This document shows positions 29,064 to 42,509 of a stretch of 64,000 nt of DNA, in pieces. The notes below the pieces were generated by a model that was given only the letters and a program-made list of their open reading frames with translations, was not told the origin of the DNA and made no database searches. Origin of the DNA: Sthenelais limicola (Eukaryota > Annelida > Polychaeta > Phyllodocida > Sigalionidae); the NCBI GenBank assembly GCA_942159475.1, contig OW804096.1, positions 110,830,194 to 110,894,193 on the forward strand, in the 5' to 3' direction. The first letter of the stretch is position 1. Each line of letters begins with the position of its first letter. A program made the position numbers and the translations under genes.

Positions 29064-31698
29064 AGCCCTGGCTATTGCAGAGTTATTCATTATTGGTTAC
29101 AGTTACTGAAGTGGAAATAAAAGTCAAGTGTATATAAACCCTAGTCTAGTTGACATTAGTATGATTAGTATGTCTTTTGTGCCATATTAGATTTTACCTT
29201 CTGGTCTGTGAGGACTAGTGGAAACTCAGGAGGACTAGTGGATCTTATTTCTACATAGGTATTTCCCTAAGTTTATCATTTTTCTCCCTTTCTCTACATG
29301 TCTCAGAGGTGTCTAGGTAGGTCTTCCGCCTGACATCGGACATAAGTAATTGAGCCTGAGAAATCGTTTCCATTGGAAACACCAGCTATATAAATTAAGT
29401 TGACACTAATTGTAATATTAAATAGATAAACCAAACTTAACTTGATAATTTCTGAACTTAGTACTTGTTCAACCTGTTACTCATAAGTATTGACTGTATC
29501 TCATAGTCAGTATTCTACAAAGTTATGGGACGCCAACTTCCAATTTGATGAAGGTCACAATCCTTTTTGGGTATAACAGATATGAGCCCTCTATACATGT
29601 CATTGGACAGAGATTCTTGTGCATAACTGTCATCAATAACCTTGTTAAAAAAGGGGCCAAGGAACAAGCATACATATTCACTGCATTCAGGTACAATAAT
29701 ATTATTTTACAGCATTGTCAAGTATAAATTACAATAGTGTACTAGCAACGATTAAGGCAATCAGTAGAAATGATATTCATCTTTAAATGTAACGTTATTT
29801 AGAAATGAGGAGAATGTTCTTGTGAATACATACATTCCATTTGTTGCTTTATACGATCAGAATTGACAAAGATATGACATAAACGAAAAACGTGGAAAAC
29901 ATCAAAATTCCAATTAAATCTCTGGAATCGACCCCATTCAATATGTATGGGTTTGAATTCTTTTGGCTGTCCAATTGGCTAAATTATAATTTCTTTCATT
30001 CCGTTGTTCGCTGTGTGAGTACACATCATGCCATTGCTTTAATTCTTGTATCATTTCGAAGACAACAAATTCCTCTTTTAGGAAATGTATACTTTTTCCT
30101 ACCTATTTCCATTATTTTTGGCCCCAGTGTGCGTAAGAAATACGCACAAATGTATGGAAGTGTACGCAGCGTGACGCGGAATGACGCATGACGCGGGATA
30201 ACGGCCTCATAGTAAATAAGGCTTCAATTTATTTTTTTTCCAACAAAAGAATAATAACTAATTATAATATTATATTCGAAACATATGTGTCCCTTATATA
30301 TTTTGCTGAATTATTTATGCTCAAATCCAAATTGTTCCTTATTTACAGGCTGTTGAAATGCGTTCCCGGGATGGCGCTCCTACTTCACAAAACTCGGTAA
30401 TCCATCTGTTCAGACATAAAAAAAACAAATCTACAGGCCACATTTTTCAGGCACTACCTAGAATAAAACGTGATGCGGAATGATGCACCCCTTTCACAAA
30501 ATGATAAAATTCCATAACTATCAGGGTTCTGATTGCATTGTGATGTTACTTGCTGAAGATAACCACCTTTATATACCAATAATGAAAAATAGCTTAAATT
30601 GTATATATTTTTTTTTAAAAAAACCCAGTACCCATTATAATCATCTATTTAAAAATTCTTCTATAAATCCGGATTTTCCCACATTTGAGGCCAAATACAA
30701 ATAAATGATCTCGAATTTTTCTTACATTCAGTGCCCATGCATGTGCACGCAGGATCAACTGAAACTGAAATATCTCTGATACCATGGTATTTTGTATGAA
30801 ATACAGGTCTAGGCAACGTTTCATGAAAAGTGCCCTTATGTTGAATTGTAAATCAGGTGTTATTGATAGAGTTCACAAGTAAAGGTGCGAATCAAGTCTG
30901 TGACAACTTGCTTCTCAGACCAGTTTTATTTTACTCTTTTCAAGGTTCATCGTTTGCAGAACCGTGATTGTCTTTATTTCTCGAGATAATTTGCAAAGAT
31001 AAATAATCTTTATTGGGGAAGGATTCTAATCTGTAGCATCTAACATGTAGCTACAAATGAAGCCTACATACCTCTCTGTAATTACCATCAACATCCATTG
31101 TTAGGAGAGCCCTGAGGGTGTTACTGTAATATAAGGCTTCCGGTTAAGACATTCAATTGCCAACAGTGAGGATGGATGTTCTGGTTCCTCCGAGTCGAGA
31201 CAGAATCTAAGGACACAAGCGTGGATGGAGCTATGGGGCAATCTTAGAGTCCCTATATATTCTAAGGTACAATGCACGAGCCCTTAACAGGACCTGACGT
31301 CCAAATCACGCCAGAGACTGCGTAGAGGCCAACAGAAATATTCCAATAATTAACGTCTGAAAAGCTGAGGCACTCCATGGAGCTTGTCTGGTTCATATTG
31401 ATTGATGCATGTGCCTTGATGGATGAATGGGGCAATGTTAGGTGCGCCTCTGATTGGATGTGATAGAAACAAAGACCATGAAGCCCATGTTGAAAAGAAC
31501 AAAGGGGAAACATAGGCCTAATAGTTCCCCACTTCCATATGGTGCGGGTGTAATAGTTTCCGGTTGGCGGCCAAAAAAAGGTCGACGCGCCAGGCCAAAT
31601 ATAACATAGTTCCTATTATGACAATATGGCAAAATGCATCACGAGTTATCTTGTCTTCTTCAAGCGATCTTCAAGCGATGAAACGATTCCTTGTGCTG
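29064..31698. other. No recognised gene; a dispersed repeat fragment at 30482-30570
   Basis: Mostly unique sequence. Bases 30482-30570 are the inverse match of 2861-2950. GACGCGG/ATGACGCATGACGCGGG near 30170-30190 is a small direct repeat. Short open frames at 29892-30191 and 31262-31513 (minus) have no recognisable relatives. Confidence 0.4.
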
Positions 31699-31800
31699 GC
31701 ACAGGGGCGGATCCAGGGGGAGGGGGTGGCGTCCCGGGGCTCCGGACCCCCACTTTCCAAAATCATTTTTTTTTTGCAAAATCAATTTTTAAAATATGTC
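31699..31800 (+). repeat. hAT-like transposon end fragment
   Basis: CAGGGGCGGATCCAGGGGG followed by GGCGTCCCGGGGCTCCGGACC and a T run resembles the terminal inverted repeat region of hAT transposons, which often begin CAGGGGCGG. No matching right end was found, and linkage to the dead transposase at 32600 is unproven. Confidence 0.4.
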
Positions 31801-32599
31801 ATATTTTGACAACCATAATGTTGGGTAAATAGAAAAGAAAGGCAGGAATAAGAAAATTGATGGGGTTGTACAAAGGAAATATACATCCCTTAGATACCCA
31901 ATTCTAGAGTAGAAGTAGGGGAATCCCCAGGGAATGAAACTATCTCTAACAAAACTTCCAACAAAAGGGGGATCCTCAGATCTATATGATCCAAAGCCGA
32001 TTCTTGGCACCACCATCTAGTCTTGTTAGTACCACCGAGTGCTAAGGTTTTCAAAATGAAGAGGCATCATAAGCAGGAGAAATCTTCCACGCCATCCAAA
32101 GCCTTATGCTTTAAAATGGTCGGTTTCTTTGGTACCCAATCTTTCACTTGTTAACGCCATGACACATGGAAATGGGATGTTTCTATTTTAACTGTTATGG
32201 ATCCATCTTTGATGAATTTCTTTCTATATTAGGCTTTCTACGTGCAAGACACATTGATTTAGGTAATTTTGATTCAGGTGTAGGCCTATTACGATAAGAA
32301 TAGATTCGGGAGGTCTGCCAGGTATAGGGCTGACTAATGCTTCATACAATATATAATGGAATAAGAGTGATCAGAGTGATAACATGACCAAGAGGGGAGG
32401 AACACTTTCAAGTTTTTTGCTTTCGTTTTCACTTATTTATAGCTGTGATATTTCAGACTTTATACTTTTGATGTAAGGCTTCACTAAGTCCCTACTTCTT
32501 TATTTAATCATAACAGGGATTTCCTTCTGTTTATCTTTCTTTCTCTGATTCGTTTTCTAGCTCTGTGTCGTTACCCCTTGATTTAGAGACAGGAACAAC
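31801..32599. other. No recognised gene
   Basis: Unique sequence between the hAT-like end and the first recognisable transposase segment. It could be hAT 5' sequence, but nothing shows it. Confidence 0.35.
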
Positions 32600-32869
32600 A
32601 CTAGGGTCGTTTGACATGGGTGACATCATGATGAATTTCAAGAACGATGCAGCTTGGTTGTCTAACAAAATAGAGAATCAACTTCCTGAAGACTCACTTC
32701 ATTCCAGATAAAAATTATCCCAAGACCGTTCAGAAAGGGAAAGAGGGAAAAGTAAAGACTTGACTTTCCAGAACTCTTGGCCTGAGAAATATAAATGGCT
32801 TGTTTACAGTGATGTACTATAAGGTGGATTTTGCAAATACTGCATTGTTACCCCACCAAGAGATACAAG

Positions 32870-34420
32870 AGTCAATCAAACTAGACATCTTGTAGCCGAT
32901 ATTTGGACTGGTTTCTATGACTTCATTCTTGAGTGTAGTAAGAAGGTTTTTAAAATGAGAAGAGTAAGGAAGAGATATAACCACCAAGCGTATATCAAGA
33001 TGTCAAAGACAAGGTAGCTGAAAGAAAACAAGCCTTCAGAACTGCCATAGCCTCACGACAAGACGATGACTTGAGGCGGGCCAGAGAGAAAAGGAAAGAG
33101 TTAAAGAAATTAATACCTGATAAAAAAGGGTGTTTCTAGTACAGAAAGCGAATGATTTTAGTAACGATCCTAAGAAGTTTTGGAACGCTCTCTCTGGCAC
33201 ATACAACTTCAGCTAAGAAGTTTTGGAACGCTCTCTCTGGCACATACAACTTCGGGAAGAAATCTTGTAAACATCAATTAAATGAATTTGACACTGAGGA
33301 AGGCAAGGAAAAACGTATGGAGGCACTGGAATATGCAAACATTTTCTTTGCCAACATTGGCCAAAACAACCTTCGTCACAATCTGAACAAATGTGAACGG
33401 GGTTGATTTGGATGAAAGAACTTAGATGTTTCCTGACATAAGGGAGGGGGAGGTGTGGGACATTGTGAACAGCTTAGACAAGAGTAAAAACTCTGGGTTC
33501 CCTGAAATTGATACTCATATTAAGAAATTATCTCTGCTGTTATGTCTGAAGTTCTTCACTGTTTTGCTGGGAAAGTGCCTCTTACATGGAAAACTGCACC
33601 GATTAATATTCGAGCAAACACCTTAGTACCAATTGTGAGTAAAGTTTTGGAAATATTGATTTATGTACGATTGTACGAATTTTTGGAAACTACTGGCTTT
33701 TTCTTTGCTGGTCTGTACGGTTTTAAACAGAATTCATCTACAAACGATGCGGTTTTTGATGCTCTTGAAATGATTTTTGAAAATGACAAAACAGTGGTTA
33801 CGATTTATATTGATATTTCCAAAGCGTTTAATTCGGTGAACCACATGTTTTTGCTGGCAAAATTAAAGAGATTGAGGATGGGCAACACTCTGTTAAAATT
33901 GATAAAGGATTTCTTGGCCGACCAGGGTCAATACGTTGTTTGTGATGGAGGCATGACAGTAAAGGTACCTGCAAATATTGGGAAAGAACTTAAAGAAAAA
34001 GATTCAGCTAGTTTGGAATAAATGTCTACGAATGGCTTTTGGAAGAGATTTGAACAACTCTAAGTTGAGAGAAAAATCTGGTTAATTACCATCATTTGAA
34101 AGAGCTGAAATAGTGGCCTTGAAATTGCTTTTTGCTCGTTGTGGTAGATATGAGCCACTTGTCAACACTGGCATTGTTCTCCGAAATAGACAGGCAAACA
34201 TGTTCAAACTTGATAGGGCACACAAAGAACGATTGAAGAACAGTGTATTTGATAGAGGAAAGAGATTGTGGAACAGTCTACCTGGAGAGCTGCGATCAGG
34301 AGGATAGGGAAACTTGCACAAAAAAATTTAAAAATCCAATGCTCAAAGAATTTCCATGAACGAGGGGTAGAATAGTTATATGTTAATTTGTTTTAGATTG
34401 TAGATTAATCATCTCCATTT
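32870..34420 (+). pseudogene. LINE (CR1/L2/Jockey-group) ORF2 fragment nested in the hAT gene
   Basis: Starts in the linker after the endonuclease (RHLVADIWTGFYDFI, RRVRKRYNHQAY, DDLRRAREKRKELKKLI, DPKKFWNALSGTYN). It continues with the RT start (VWDIVNSLDKSKNSG) and motif A YIDISKAFNSVNH, then jumps past the YADD box to the C-terminal end (ERAEIVALKLLFARCGRYEPL, RGKRLWNSLPGELR). The catalytic YADD is therefore deleted. A 43-bp piece (KKFWNALSGTYNF) is tandemly duplicated at 33169-33254. Stops and frameshifts are frequent. Confidence 0.8.
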
Positions 34421-35240
34421 TCTAAAATGCATTGTCAGAGCAGTTATCCACTGGGGCAAGCAGAATATCCCCTGTAGGGGGCAAAGAGATGATGCTCAAT
34501 CTGGCAATCTTCTGGCCACATTGAACTTTTTTGCAGGAAGTGATGAGTGTTTATCTGTGCATCTCTCTAATGCAAAGAAAAATGGAAAGAAACTTACACC
34601 ACAAAAACTGTGCAGAATGAACTCATTTATATTATTGGTCAGCATATTAGGGCAGAAATTACAGAGCCACTCAAGACAGAAGAAGCCATCTATTCCATTA
34701 TTTGCGCACCTTGAAAGGGCCACCAGTGTTGCAACTGCTCAGGTTATTCTAAAGTCATTCTAAAGTAATGGATTGGACATTGAAGGGATTAGAGGGCAGG
34801 CATATGATTGGGCAGCCATTATGTCATCACCGAAGGCTGGGGTACATGACATCATCAAAAGGTTAGTTCAAAGTGCATTGTATACCCATTGTAGCAGTCA
34901 TGTTTTGAACCTGGCAATTGCTTCATCCTGCAAGATACCGAATGTCAGGAAGTTGGTTGACTTATTAAATAAAATATTTCTCTTTTTTAACATGTCACCC
35001 AAAGAGCAAAGACTGCTTGAGAGGGTTATAGAACACAAAACACGTTGGGTGGAAAGGCATACTTGTTTTAGCACTTTCCAAGGGCTTTTTCCTCTGATCG
35101 CCATTGTACTCTCTTGCCTAACGGACCCAACATCATTCCCAAACGTTTACCAAGAGAAGCAAATGCAAAATGATAATGAAGAAGGGGAAAGGGAGGGAAG
35201 GGAACCGTGCCCATGGGGTCACTCAAGAGCAAAGGTTCAG

Positions 35241-36510
35241 GTTTTTTTTTTTTTTTAAAGATTTTATTTATCCAGCATCTCAAGACATGATTCACAGTAA
35301 AAACAGTCAAGAACATTTGGGGCCTTCTACCTGCTGCTGCAGTCTACATTACTAACAAAATTACTAATTAACTAATTTACTAACAAAAATAACTAACACA
35401 TTCAATAGGTAATAAGACACATGATAATACAGGTTATTAGCAAGGTGAGTACAATATGATATGATTAGCTCGCCCAGTTGTACTACTGAGTAAGTGGTTA
35501 TGCAATTGTAATTAATAGATTTTTATCGGTCCAGCTGACGTTGTACTATGTCAGGATATTGGCGGATGGATGAACACAGGTGGTAATTGGCTTGCCATGT
35601 GTACTGTTGGCGTAGATAAAACATAGCAGAGTGTAAATAAGATACAGAGAAGTAAAGCAAAGGAGTGTAAACAATTATTGGTGAGGTAGGGTGTACCTCA
35701 ACCAGTCTAGTACTGGGTGGTTAAAAATTTGGGGTAGAGGTGAGGGATAGTACAGGATAGGGGATAGGGAGGAGTGAAAGAAGGCAAGAGGGTCTGGGTC
35801 ATGTGACTGGGGCTAGGGGAATGTTCTTTTTGCGCCATACCTATTGAAACAACTATTCAAGTGGGGACCAGCACAAGGGGCGTCGCCTCGGCGCTGGATT
35901 GTTTCTCCACTTTAAACGTGTTCATAAGCAGTCGGGCTTGAAACCCTCCCACTATAAGGGAGCTTAGTCCCGCTGATTGCTTGGCAATAAAAGTCACAAC
36001 AACAACAACAACAACAACAACGTTGAGGTTTGCAAGGGCTTTGGTCTTGAATCTGAGAATATCAGGTTCTTCCTTGATTTTTTTCAGTAGAACATTCCAT
36101 CTGGAGCCACCTGAGTAGGCAGGGGCTCTTTTGCATACTACCGGAAGGTTGAGGGCAGAGGAGGATCTGGTTAGGCAACCCTGTGGCGGGACAGGTGAAG
36201 TTATGGATTGAGCTCTTCTGTGCATAAGGAGTAGGATCTGGAGGGTGCGATGGATTTGGAGGGGTGGAGGTTGTGGGACTCCATGAGGTTGGAAATACTA
36301 ACATATCGGCCAGATAGGGTGGTAATGTGGAGACCTCGATTTTGGACTCTCTCCTGTTTGTCCTTTAATGTGACATTGGCCATATCCAGGAAGCAGGAGT
36401 TCAACTCCAGATGTGGGAGGACCATTGTTTCTGACCAGTATGATGACACTAACCACCATAGTGGCTTTTCAGATACTTTGAAATACACTGGAAGTCCTCT
36501 GACCCTTGGC
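35241..36510 (-). pseudogene. LINE 3' fragment on the minus strand, nested in the hAT gene
   Basis: Minus-strand frames read the C-terminal LINE pattern KQERVQNRGLHIT, then LMESHNLHP, LTRSSSALNLPVV and YSGGSRWNVLLKKI. AATAAA (about 35262) is followed by a poly(A) tail (the T run at 35241-35256), a normal LINE 3' end. The 5' side is truncated where hAT sequence resumes near 36516. It carries an internal (CAA)n microsatellite (35997-36021). Confidence 0.72.
35997..36021. repeat. (CAA)n microsatellite
   Basis: Eight or so perfect CAA units inside the nested LINE. Confidence 0.97.
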
Positions 36511-37446
36511 CACCAAGTTGCAGAAACATGATCTGGATGTATACACGGCCTATACAATGATTGATGAATTTATGGGAAGGATAAATGAGATTAGGTTGGA
36601 CATAGATACACAGTTTGTCGTGTGGTTCAAAGACTGAAGATATGGCAGAAGGACTTGGTAGTGAAACCTCTAAACCAAGAACTGTGGGCGAACAAAATTA
36701 TCGAGCAAATGTTGATGCAGCAATTGTGGAGGAATACTACAGGCTGAATATGGCTATTCCATTTCTTGACCACAAAAATCAGGAACTGCATTCAAGGTTT
36801 AATCCTGAGAACAGAACAGAACATGCACTGTGCTATTTTTTACGTGAGCGTATCACCAGTGGCAATGAGAGTATAGAGGAAATCACAGAGAAACTAATGT
36901 TCTTGAAAGGCAACCTGGACACACTTTTGTCCCTAAGAGCAGAGCTCAATGAGTGGAAAGACCATTGGAAGTAAGCCTTATTTTGGGCCTAATGTGGATT
37001 GTGCAAATTGATGGAATATTTTTGTTATGCAATGGGAGCAGTTTACTTATCAGTACAATTGTGTATATAATTATATATTTGCTATTTAAATCAAAACTAT
37101 GAGTTCAAATATTCAGAAGATTACATTTTTTCTTACATGATATGAGTTGGTAAGATTGTCAATGAAGGGCTCTTTTTCAGGAACGTCCCAGGGACAAACT
37201 TACTTGTACCCATGCAACTTTACAGAATGTCTATCATGTACATTCCCCAACATCTTAGTGCACCTTCGCGAATTTCGACATATGAAGAGCTACTTGCGTT
37301 TTACCATGTCAGAGGAGAGACTCACAGAATTAGCCTTAGCGCAACTTCATCATGGGTTTGAAATTAACCCTGATCAAATATGCAAATTATACATTCAAAA
37401 GCATGACCGCAGAATGTTCCATGTGCGTTTACTTCAAGTTCAGGAT

Positions 37447-39849
37447 TAAAATGAAATGTGTTATATCTAACTGCATATTAAGTTTATAATTGTAATGATG
37501 ACTGCATGCCTGCCCTGATGAACTATAACTGAAATACACTGCGGTATGCTGTTATGGTTCTATGATATAACATTACAATACAATCACGATTGAAGTATAT
37601 CATTGTGTAGGTCCTTTTATATGTACTTAGTAGGTGTTCTGCAAACCAAGAATATTGTTCTCATATACATTTGCAAATGAACGTCTCCCCTTGAGGTGTG
37701 GTCATGTAAAATGAAACCGCTGAATTCATATATTACGATTCTCCATGGGGCATAGACAACCTGGTCGCACACCTGTATGATGTCATAGAGCGGGGCATTG
37801 CATTATAATGTGGCGTGGAAAGGTGTTCCCCTGGCGAGTATGTCCATCAATGGGTCGATTATATTTATTCTAGCCCCTGAAGGAGCTGTTGTTTTTCAAC
37901 CCAAATGACGCTTTTTCTTATATGGTTTTGCTCATATATAAGAATAATAAGTTTGGAACTGAAAATCGAAAATCGAAACTTTTTCCGATTGCAATGTGAA
38001 TGTGAATCAGAATCCTTCTATCAATGAAGCAAGGTCATAGTGTTTTTCCATTGAATGGTTTTAAATGTATTGGCCTTTAAAGTATAATAAAGAAAACAAA
38101 GAAACAATGCACCTCTTTGGTTCAACTAGGGGTTCATATGATATATACACATTGAAGAGGATAAGGAATTCAGGTTCAAAATATCTGTTGTTCAAATCAA
38201 GCTGTTACCATATACAAAAACAACTTTTAGTGCAAAATAAAATGTATGGCCTGTATACCATTCATGCGCGTTCCACTGCACGAAATTGCTCCCTGGGGGC
38301 TGAATATTGAGCTGCACTCATTTGTATCGGTTTAATTGTGTCCAGATATGAACTCATTTGATATGTTGTAGAGAATTGAATACACCTTTATCATTGTCTC
38401 CTAATCTAATGTTCGCCAGAGCATTGAGTAATGGCTGGCACAATATATATTCTCTGGGATAGATGCGTCGGTATTGGCATAACGTTTTTAAATCGTGCCA
38501 CCCTGCGGCCTTTAATCAACAAATTTTCTGAGCCATTGCATTTGTTGATAGAAGTGATTACATTCTTCGCTGCTTGTAATTCCTTGCGCACCCTCATGGT
38601 GATATTTATTTATGAAGCTATAGTTTACATTTGTGTTGCATAAAGTCCCAATGATTAGGTAGAGTTTGTAATTTTGTTTCATATAACATATAGCCTATAT
38701 ACATTAAAGTACAACATAATCATAAACGTGGGATAAGTACTAGTATAAAATTGCAGTATTATGAACCTGTCAGAACCTTTAAGAAAGGGAGAATAGCTCT
38801 TACAATAATGTCTTTCTAAATGTATACCTGCTTCATTTGACGACGAGGACGCCAGCTCTAAATATTAAGATAGGCGGCTACTCCCGACAATACAACATCC
38901 AACTCCCCAGTCTTCACTGTATACAATGGAGTGTATAAAGATGGCATTATTATTGATAAAATAATTCAAAAACACTCATTGACGCAATGGCGCAATCATA
39001 ATCCCGCTGCATTTTTCCTGCTCTCTTTAATTACCGATTTTCTATCCTTGAGATTCAGACATTTAGGAGTCCAGGCAGTTGCTATGACTTAACTGATTAT
39101 GACAAGGTCTGACGTAGGTCTGCTGGGAACTATCACACCGCAAGTAATTTAACCATTGATCGGACGTGTGTTTAGCATGCGCAAGCATTTATCGACGTTA
39201 AATGTATTCCGCAGGCGTATCTTGTCTTTATGAATTTGCTCTTGTAAAAGTATTCTATAAGATATCGGTTGCTTCTTACTAGGATTATTCTTACATACAG
39301 AATTCTATGCCTTTCTCTGTGTCACAGCTGTTATAATTTAAGGACATCTTTCGTTGGGCGGTGTTTCGAGGAAGATCATGTTGCAAGTATTCATTGTCGT
39401 TCTAAATAAATATACATATAGAATATAAATATATGGGATTATATATTACATGCAAAGAGTCCAAGTCCCTGTGCCCTTACCATCAGAATTCAGGTCACAG
39501 TGTCTGCCAAGCTGCCCTGACCACAATATTCATTATTAACATTCCCAATTCCGTCTATATTGGCAGCAATACATCTAGTTTATGTACGAGAAAAATTAAA
39601 TCAATGGAAGCAGTTTAAACAAATTATGAAATTTCAGCCCTGGATTGCCAAATGATGCATTTTGGGTGGAGTTGCTCAGAGAACATAGAGGCAGGCTAGA
39701 GTATACATTTTATTAAAAGAAAATGATTATATTATAATGAGAGTAATTAATGAAGGATAATTATAAAGAGATTATTGATTAATACATTTTGATAAAAGAG
39801 ATAATAGCCAAGACTCCATGGATGTATTATGGATATGTGGTGGATAGGT
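37447..39849. other. No recognised gene
   Basis: A+T-rich unique sequence downstream of the hAT remnant. I searched for a right hAT end complementary to CAGGGGCGG and found none. Short open frames (38065-38310, 38406-38597) resemble nothing known to me. Confidence 0.4.
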
Positions 39850-41850
39850 TAAAAGAATTTAGATATAGTTTTTGAGGACTTCCATAAGGGAGGAGCCAAG
39901 AGCCCTAGAAGGGTCATCAGGAATGTAGTGTCTATGCGACTGGGATCGCCACGATCCGAGAGCTTGTATGTCAAGTTCTGACTGTCCATAGTTGTAGGCT
40001 TGAGTGGCGGCCGATTTACTGAGTGAGTGTAAGCAGTATCAATCAATGTCTTGCCCGAGGGCCATGAGAGCCCTTTCCCACTGAGATTTTACGTAGGAGA
40101 TGGGCATCTAGGTGCCCAATCCCCGAATGCAATTAGTGGGGTGTCCTTGTGCAGGTATTGGCTCCCCTGTATTACCGCTTCCAGGGCCGAAAGGGTTGAA
40201 AAACTGTGCATTCTTTGCTGTCTTGATGATGATTACCGCTGTGTCGTCATCGATGGCGACATCACCCAGGGTCAAGTTTTTTCTGGAGAGAAGGACTTGA
40301 CCAATCACCAAATCACCTAATCCCCCTTTTGTATACAAAAGCGCAGCTTCTCATAAAGCATTACAAACGGCACCCCATAGAATTTTTCTACCCGTACTTG
40401 TCTGGTTTCCTCCTAGATTTCACTTTTTCACTGTTTTTTTCCTGTGTTTCTCCGCAGTCACAACTGCCAATCAACATGTTTGCAATAGTACTAGCCTCCC
40501 ATGAATTCAAATTAACCACTACGGAATGGGAAAAATTACGAGCATCGATACGGTGAAAGTTGGGCCATGTGGATTGACCAACCGAAATCAACCGAAATGC
40601 ACATGAATAGTATGTAAGGCCTCTCATATAATAGGCCTGACTTAGGCCTGGGTAAGCGCTCTGGCCAATCACATAGCGCCACGTCATCGTGCCAGCAGCC
40701 CAAAAAGAGGCACTAGTCAATGACGTCATAACTTTGGAGCGTGGAAACCCCTCCAAATCACTAAGAACAGGCCAAATCACTACAAACATTTAACAAAATA
40801 TATAATCTAATTGTCTGCGTCGTCTTATGGTTCTACCATAAGATCGGCGGCAGACATGGCCAGGCAAAACACTTGACAACCCTTCATTCTGAACAGCAAC
40901 ACGTTTAGTGGCCAGTTCTCCCGGCTTTTAGCAGGCTAATGGCGGTGGGACGGCGGCACATATCGATGCTGTCATTCAACAATTTATAAGGTTAACTTAC
41001 TAAACTAACCATGCAAAATCGTTACCGTACACCTAAACTATCTGGTGCGAATACTTCTGGACGGCTCTCAATGCCTCCATTTGCACTGGGTACGTTACTG
41101 CTGAACGGAGGTTCCTGTCTGTCCCTGGGGCCCTGGCATTAGCTTGTCTCCTCTCCACACCATCCATGAGAGAGAGAGGCACCCGACCTAGTAATAATAT
41201 AGGGTTGTACATGGTCAAGAACGTCAACAGTTGGTGATGTTAAAGCAATTTCCTTACTGTTAATGATTTTTTTGTGCAGCATTGTACAAGAGATGTGTGC
41301 ACGGGACGGATGCATGGTCACATAAGTCATATAGCCTTTGGGAGTTTGCTACAGTGGCTATGTCAATATTATAGACAGCCTGGAGGATCCATATGTGTCG
41401 GGCACAGTCAAACATGATCTTATTGCAGGCTCCTCCCAGTGGTGATGAGGTTTGCAGTGTTGGCATCATTGCACTGGAGAACGATGTGAGAGTTCTTATG
41501 TCATGTTGTGAGGAAAGTCTCAAGCGTGATCACCACATTTGTGATCTCAAGTTCTACGGGCCTGTTCACTCCTCTTCCTCAAGGTGCTAACTGCATCTTG
41601 TATGCAGATCTACGGTTGGTGCCTTTTATACCAGTGGGGGTGACGTCACAGGCAATGCGATGGAATTTTCTATTGCGTGGGATGAGACAGATCCAATTCC
41701 AGGTAGCACTGAATTCCTTAAAGCACACTAGGTCTGCCAGCACGTCTGAAGTAACATGGACCTTTGAATCCTTCGACTCTCTTAGAGCCTCCAGCAGGCG
41801 AGAGACACACCTCACATTTTGCAATATGAAGACATTTTCCTACTAGATAT
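39850..41850 (-). pseudogene. Second YR retrotransposon, decayed (RNase H and tyrosine recombinase remnants)
   Basis: On the minus strand, 41840-41580 reads SRLLEALRESKDSKVHVTSD, then FKEFSATWN and SAYKMQLAP, the RT-to-RNase H join of DIRS-order elements. RNase H-like pieces follow with frame changes: ELEITNVVITLETFL, CNDANTANLITTGRS and CARHIWILQAVYNIDI. At 40340-39850 the recombinase appears: IGQVLLSRKNLTLGDVAI (box I region, catalytic Arg not evident), then HSLSKSAATQAYNYGQ (the HxxR box with its Arg replaced), LGSWRS and the nucleophile region RHYIP. Stops occur throughout. It differs clearly from the element at 3079-7454 in every motif, so it is another family. Direct repeats were not found. 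Confidence 0.68.
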
Positions 41851-42509
41851 TGCATTGTCTTTTCACTGACACTCCCACTTCTTATGACTTAATCTATGTC
41901 CCTGAGGACTTCCTTCCGTTTACTTTTCTGCTAGTGGGGAGATTGCGCAGAATCATTTATATGTTTTCAGTCATTTCTTTTTTAAACATCACGCTTCCTG
42001 GGTGGAAACAACAGTGATCTCACTATTTCACTAATCTCGGCGTGGTTGTCCCACAATGATCTAGCTTACTTCTGTAAAACTCCGACCATTATCTTTTTAA
42101 AGCCACTTTTCACAACTTCAACTGACTCTTCATGGACAAATCCATCATGATAATGTTCTAGAATAACTGTTATAGTCTTTCTTGTGGTCTCGTCCTGCAC
42201 TTAAGGTACTGTCCGCTGACTGAGTATTGGCGGGCAAAACGAATTTGCTCCCACTAATCACTTTAAGAGATGCTAGATTCTTCTCACTTTTGTGTAAATA
42301 GTCCGATCTGACTTGTCTTTTAGAATCACTGATGTCTTAACCATGTTTTCTCAATTTTTGATAATTGACAAACGCATAATTAATGCTTGCTATATCCTGA
42401 AAAAAAGGAAACGAGCCAGAACTCTCTGAATTTTCTCAAACAGGAACTGGAAACCCTTCTCTATTTCACTAATTCCACTTATTTAGCCAGTCAACAGTTT
42501 TCTAAGAGA
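41851..42509. other. No recognised gene
   Basis: Unique sequence, perhaps including upstream parts of the decayed YR element, but no further motif is readable. Confidence 0.35.

Larger units (their letters stand above)
32600..37446 (+). pseudogene. hAT (ZMYM1/DUF4371-type) transposase, broken and interrupted by two LINEs
   Basis: Three separated parts in family order. Part 1 (32600-32860) reads KDLTFQNSWPEKYKWLVYSD then GFCKYC, the TTF-type zinc finger of this hAT branch. Part 2 (about 34420-35235) has QNELIYIIGQHIRAEI and GIRGQAYD, then HCSSHVLNLAIA and KTRWVERH, the DUF4371/catalytic region. Part 3 (36516-37446) has LQKHDLDVYTAYTMI, NYRANVDA, EEYYRLNMAIPFLDH and SRFNPENRTEHALC, then TFPNI and MSEERLTELALAQLHHGFEI, the hAT dimerisation region. 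The parts are split by a plus-strand LINE (32870-34420) and a minus-strand LINE (35241-36510), and they contain stops, frameshifts and a deletion before MSEERL. The live protein would be a DDE transposase; this one is dead. Confidence 0.82.
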
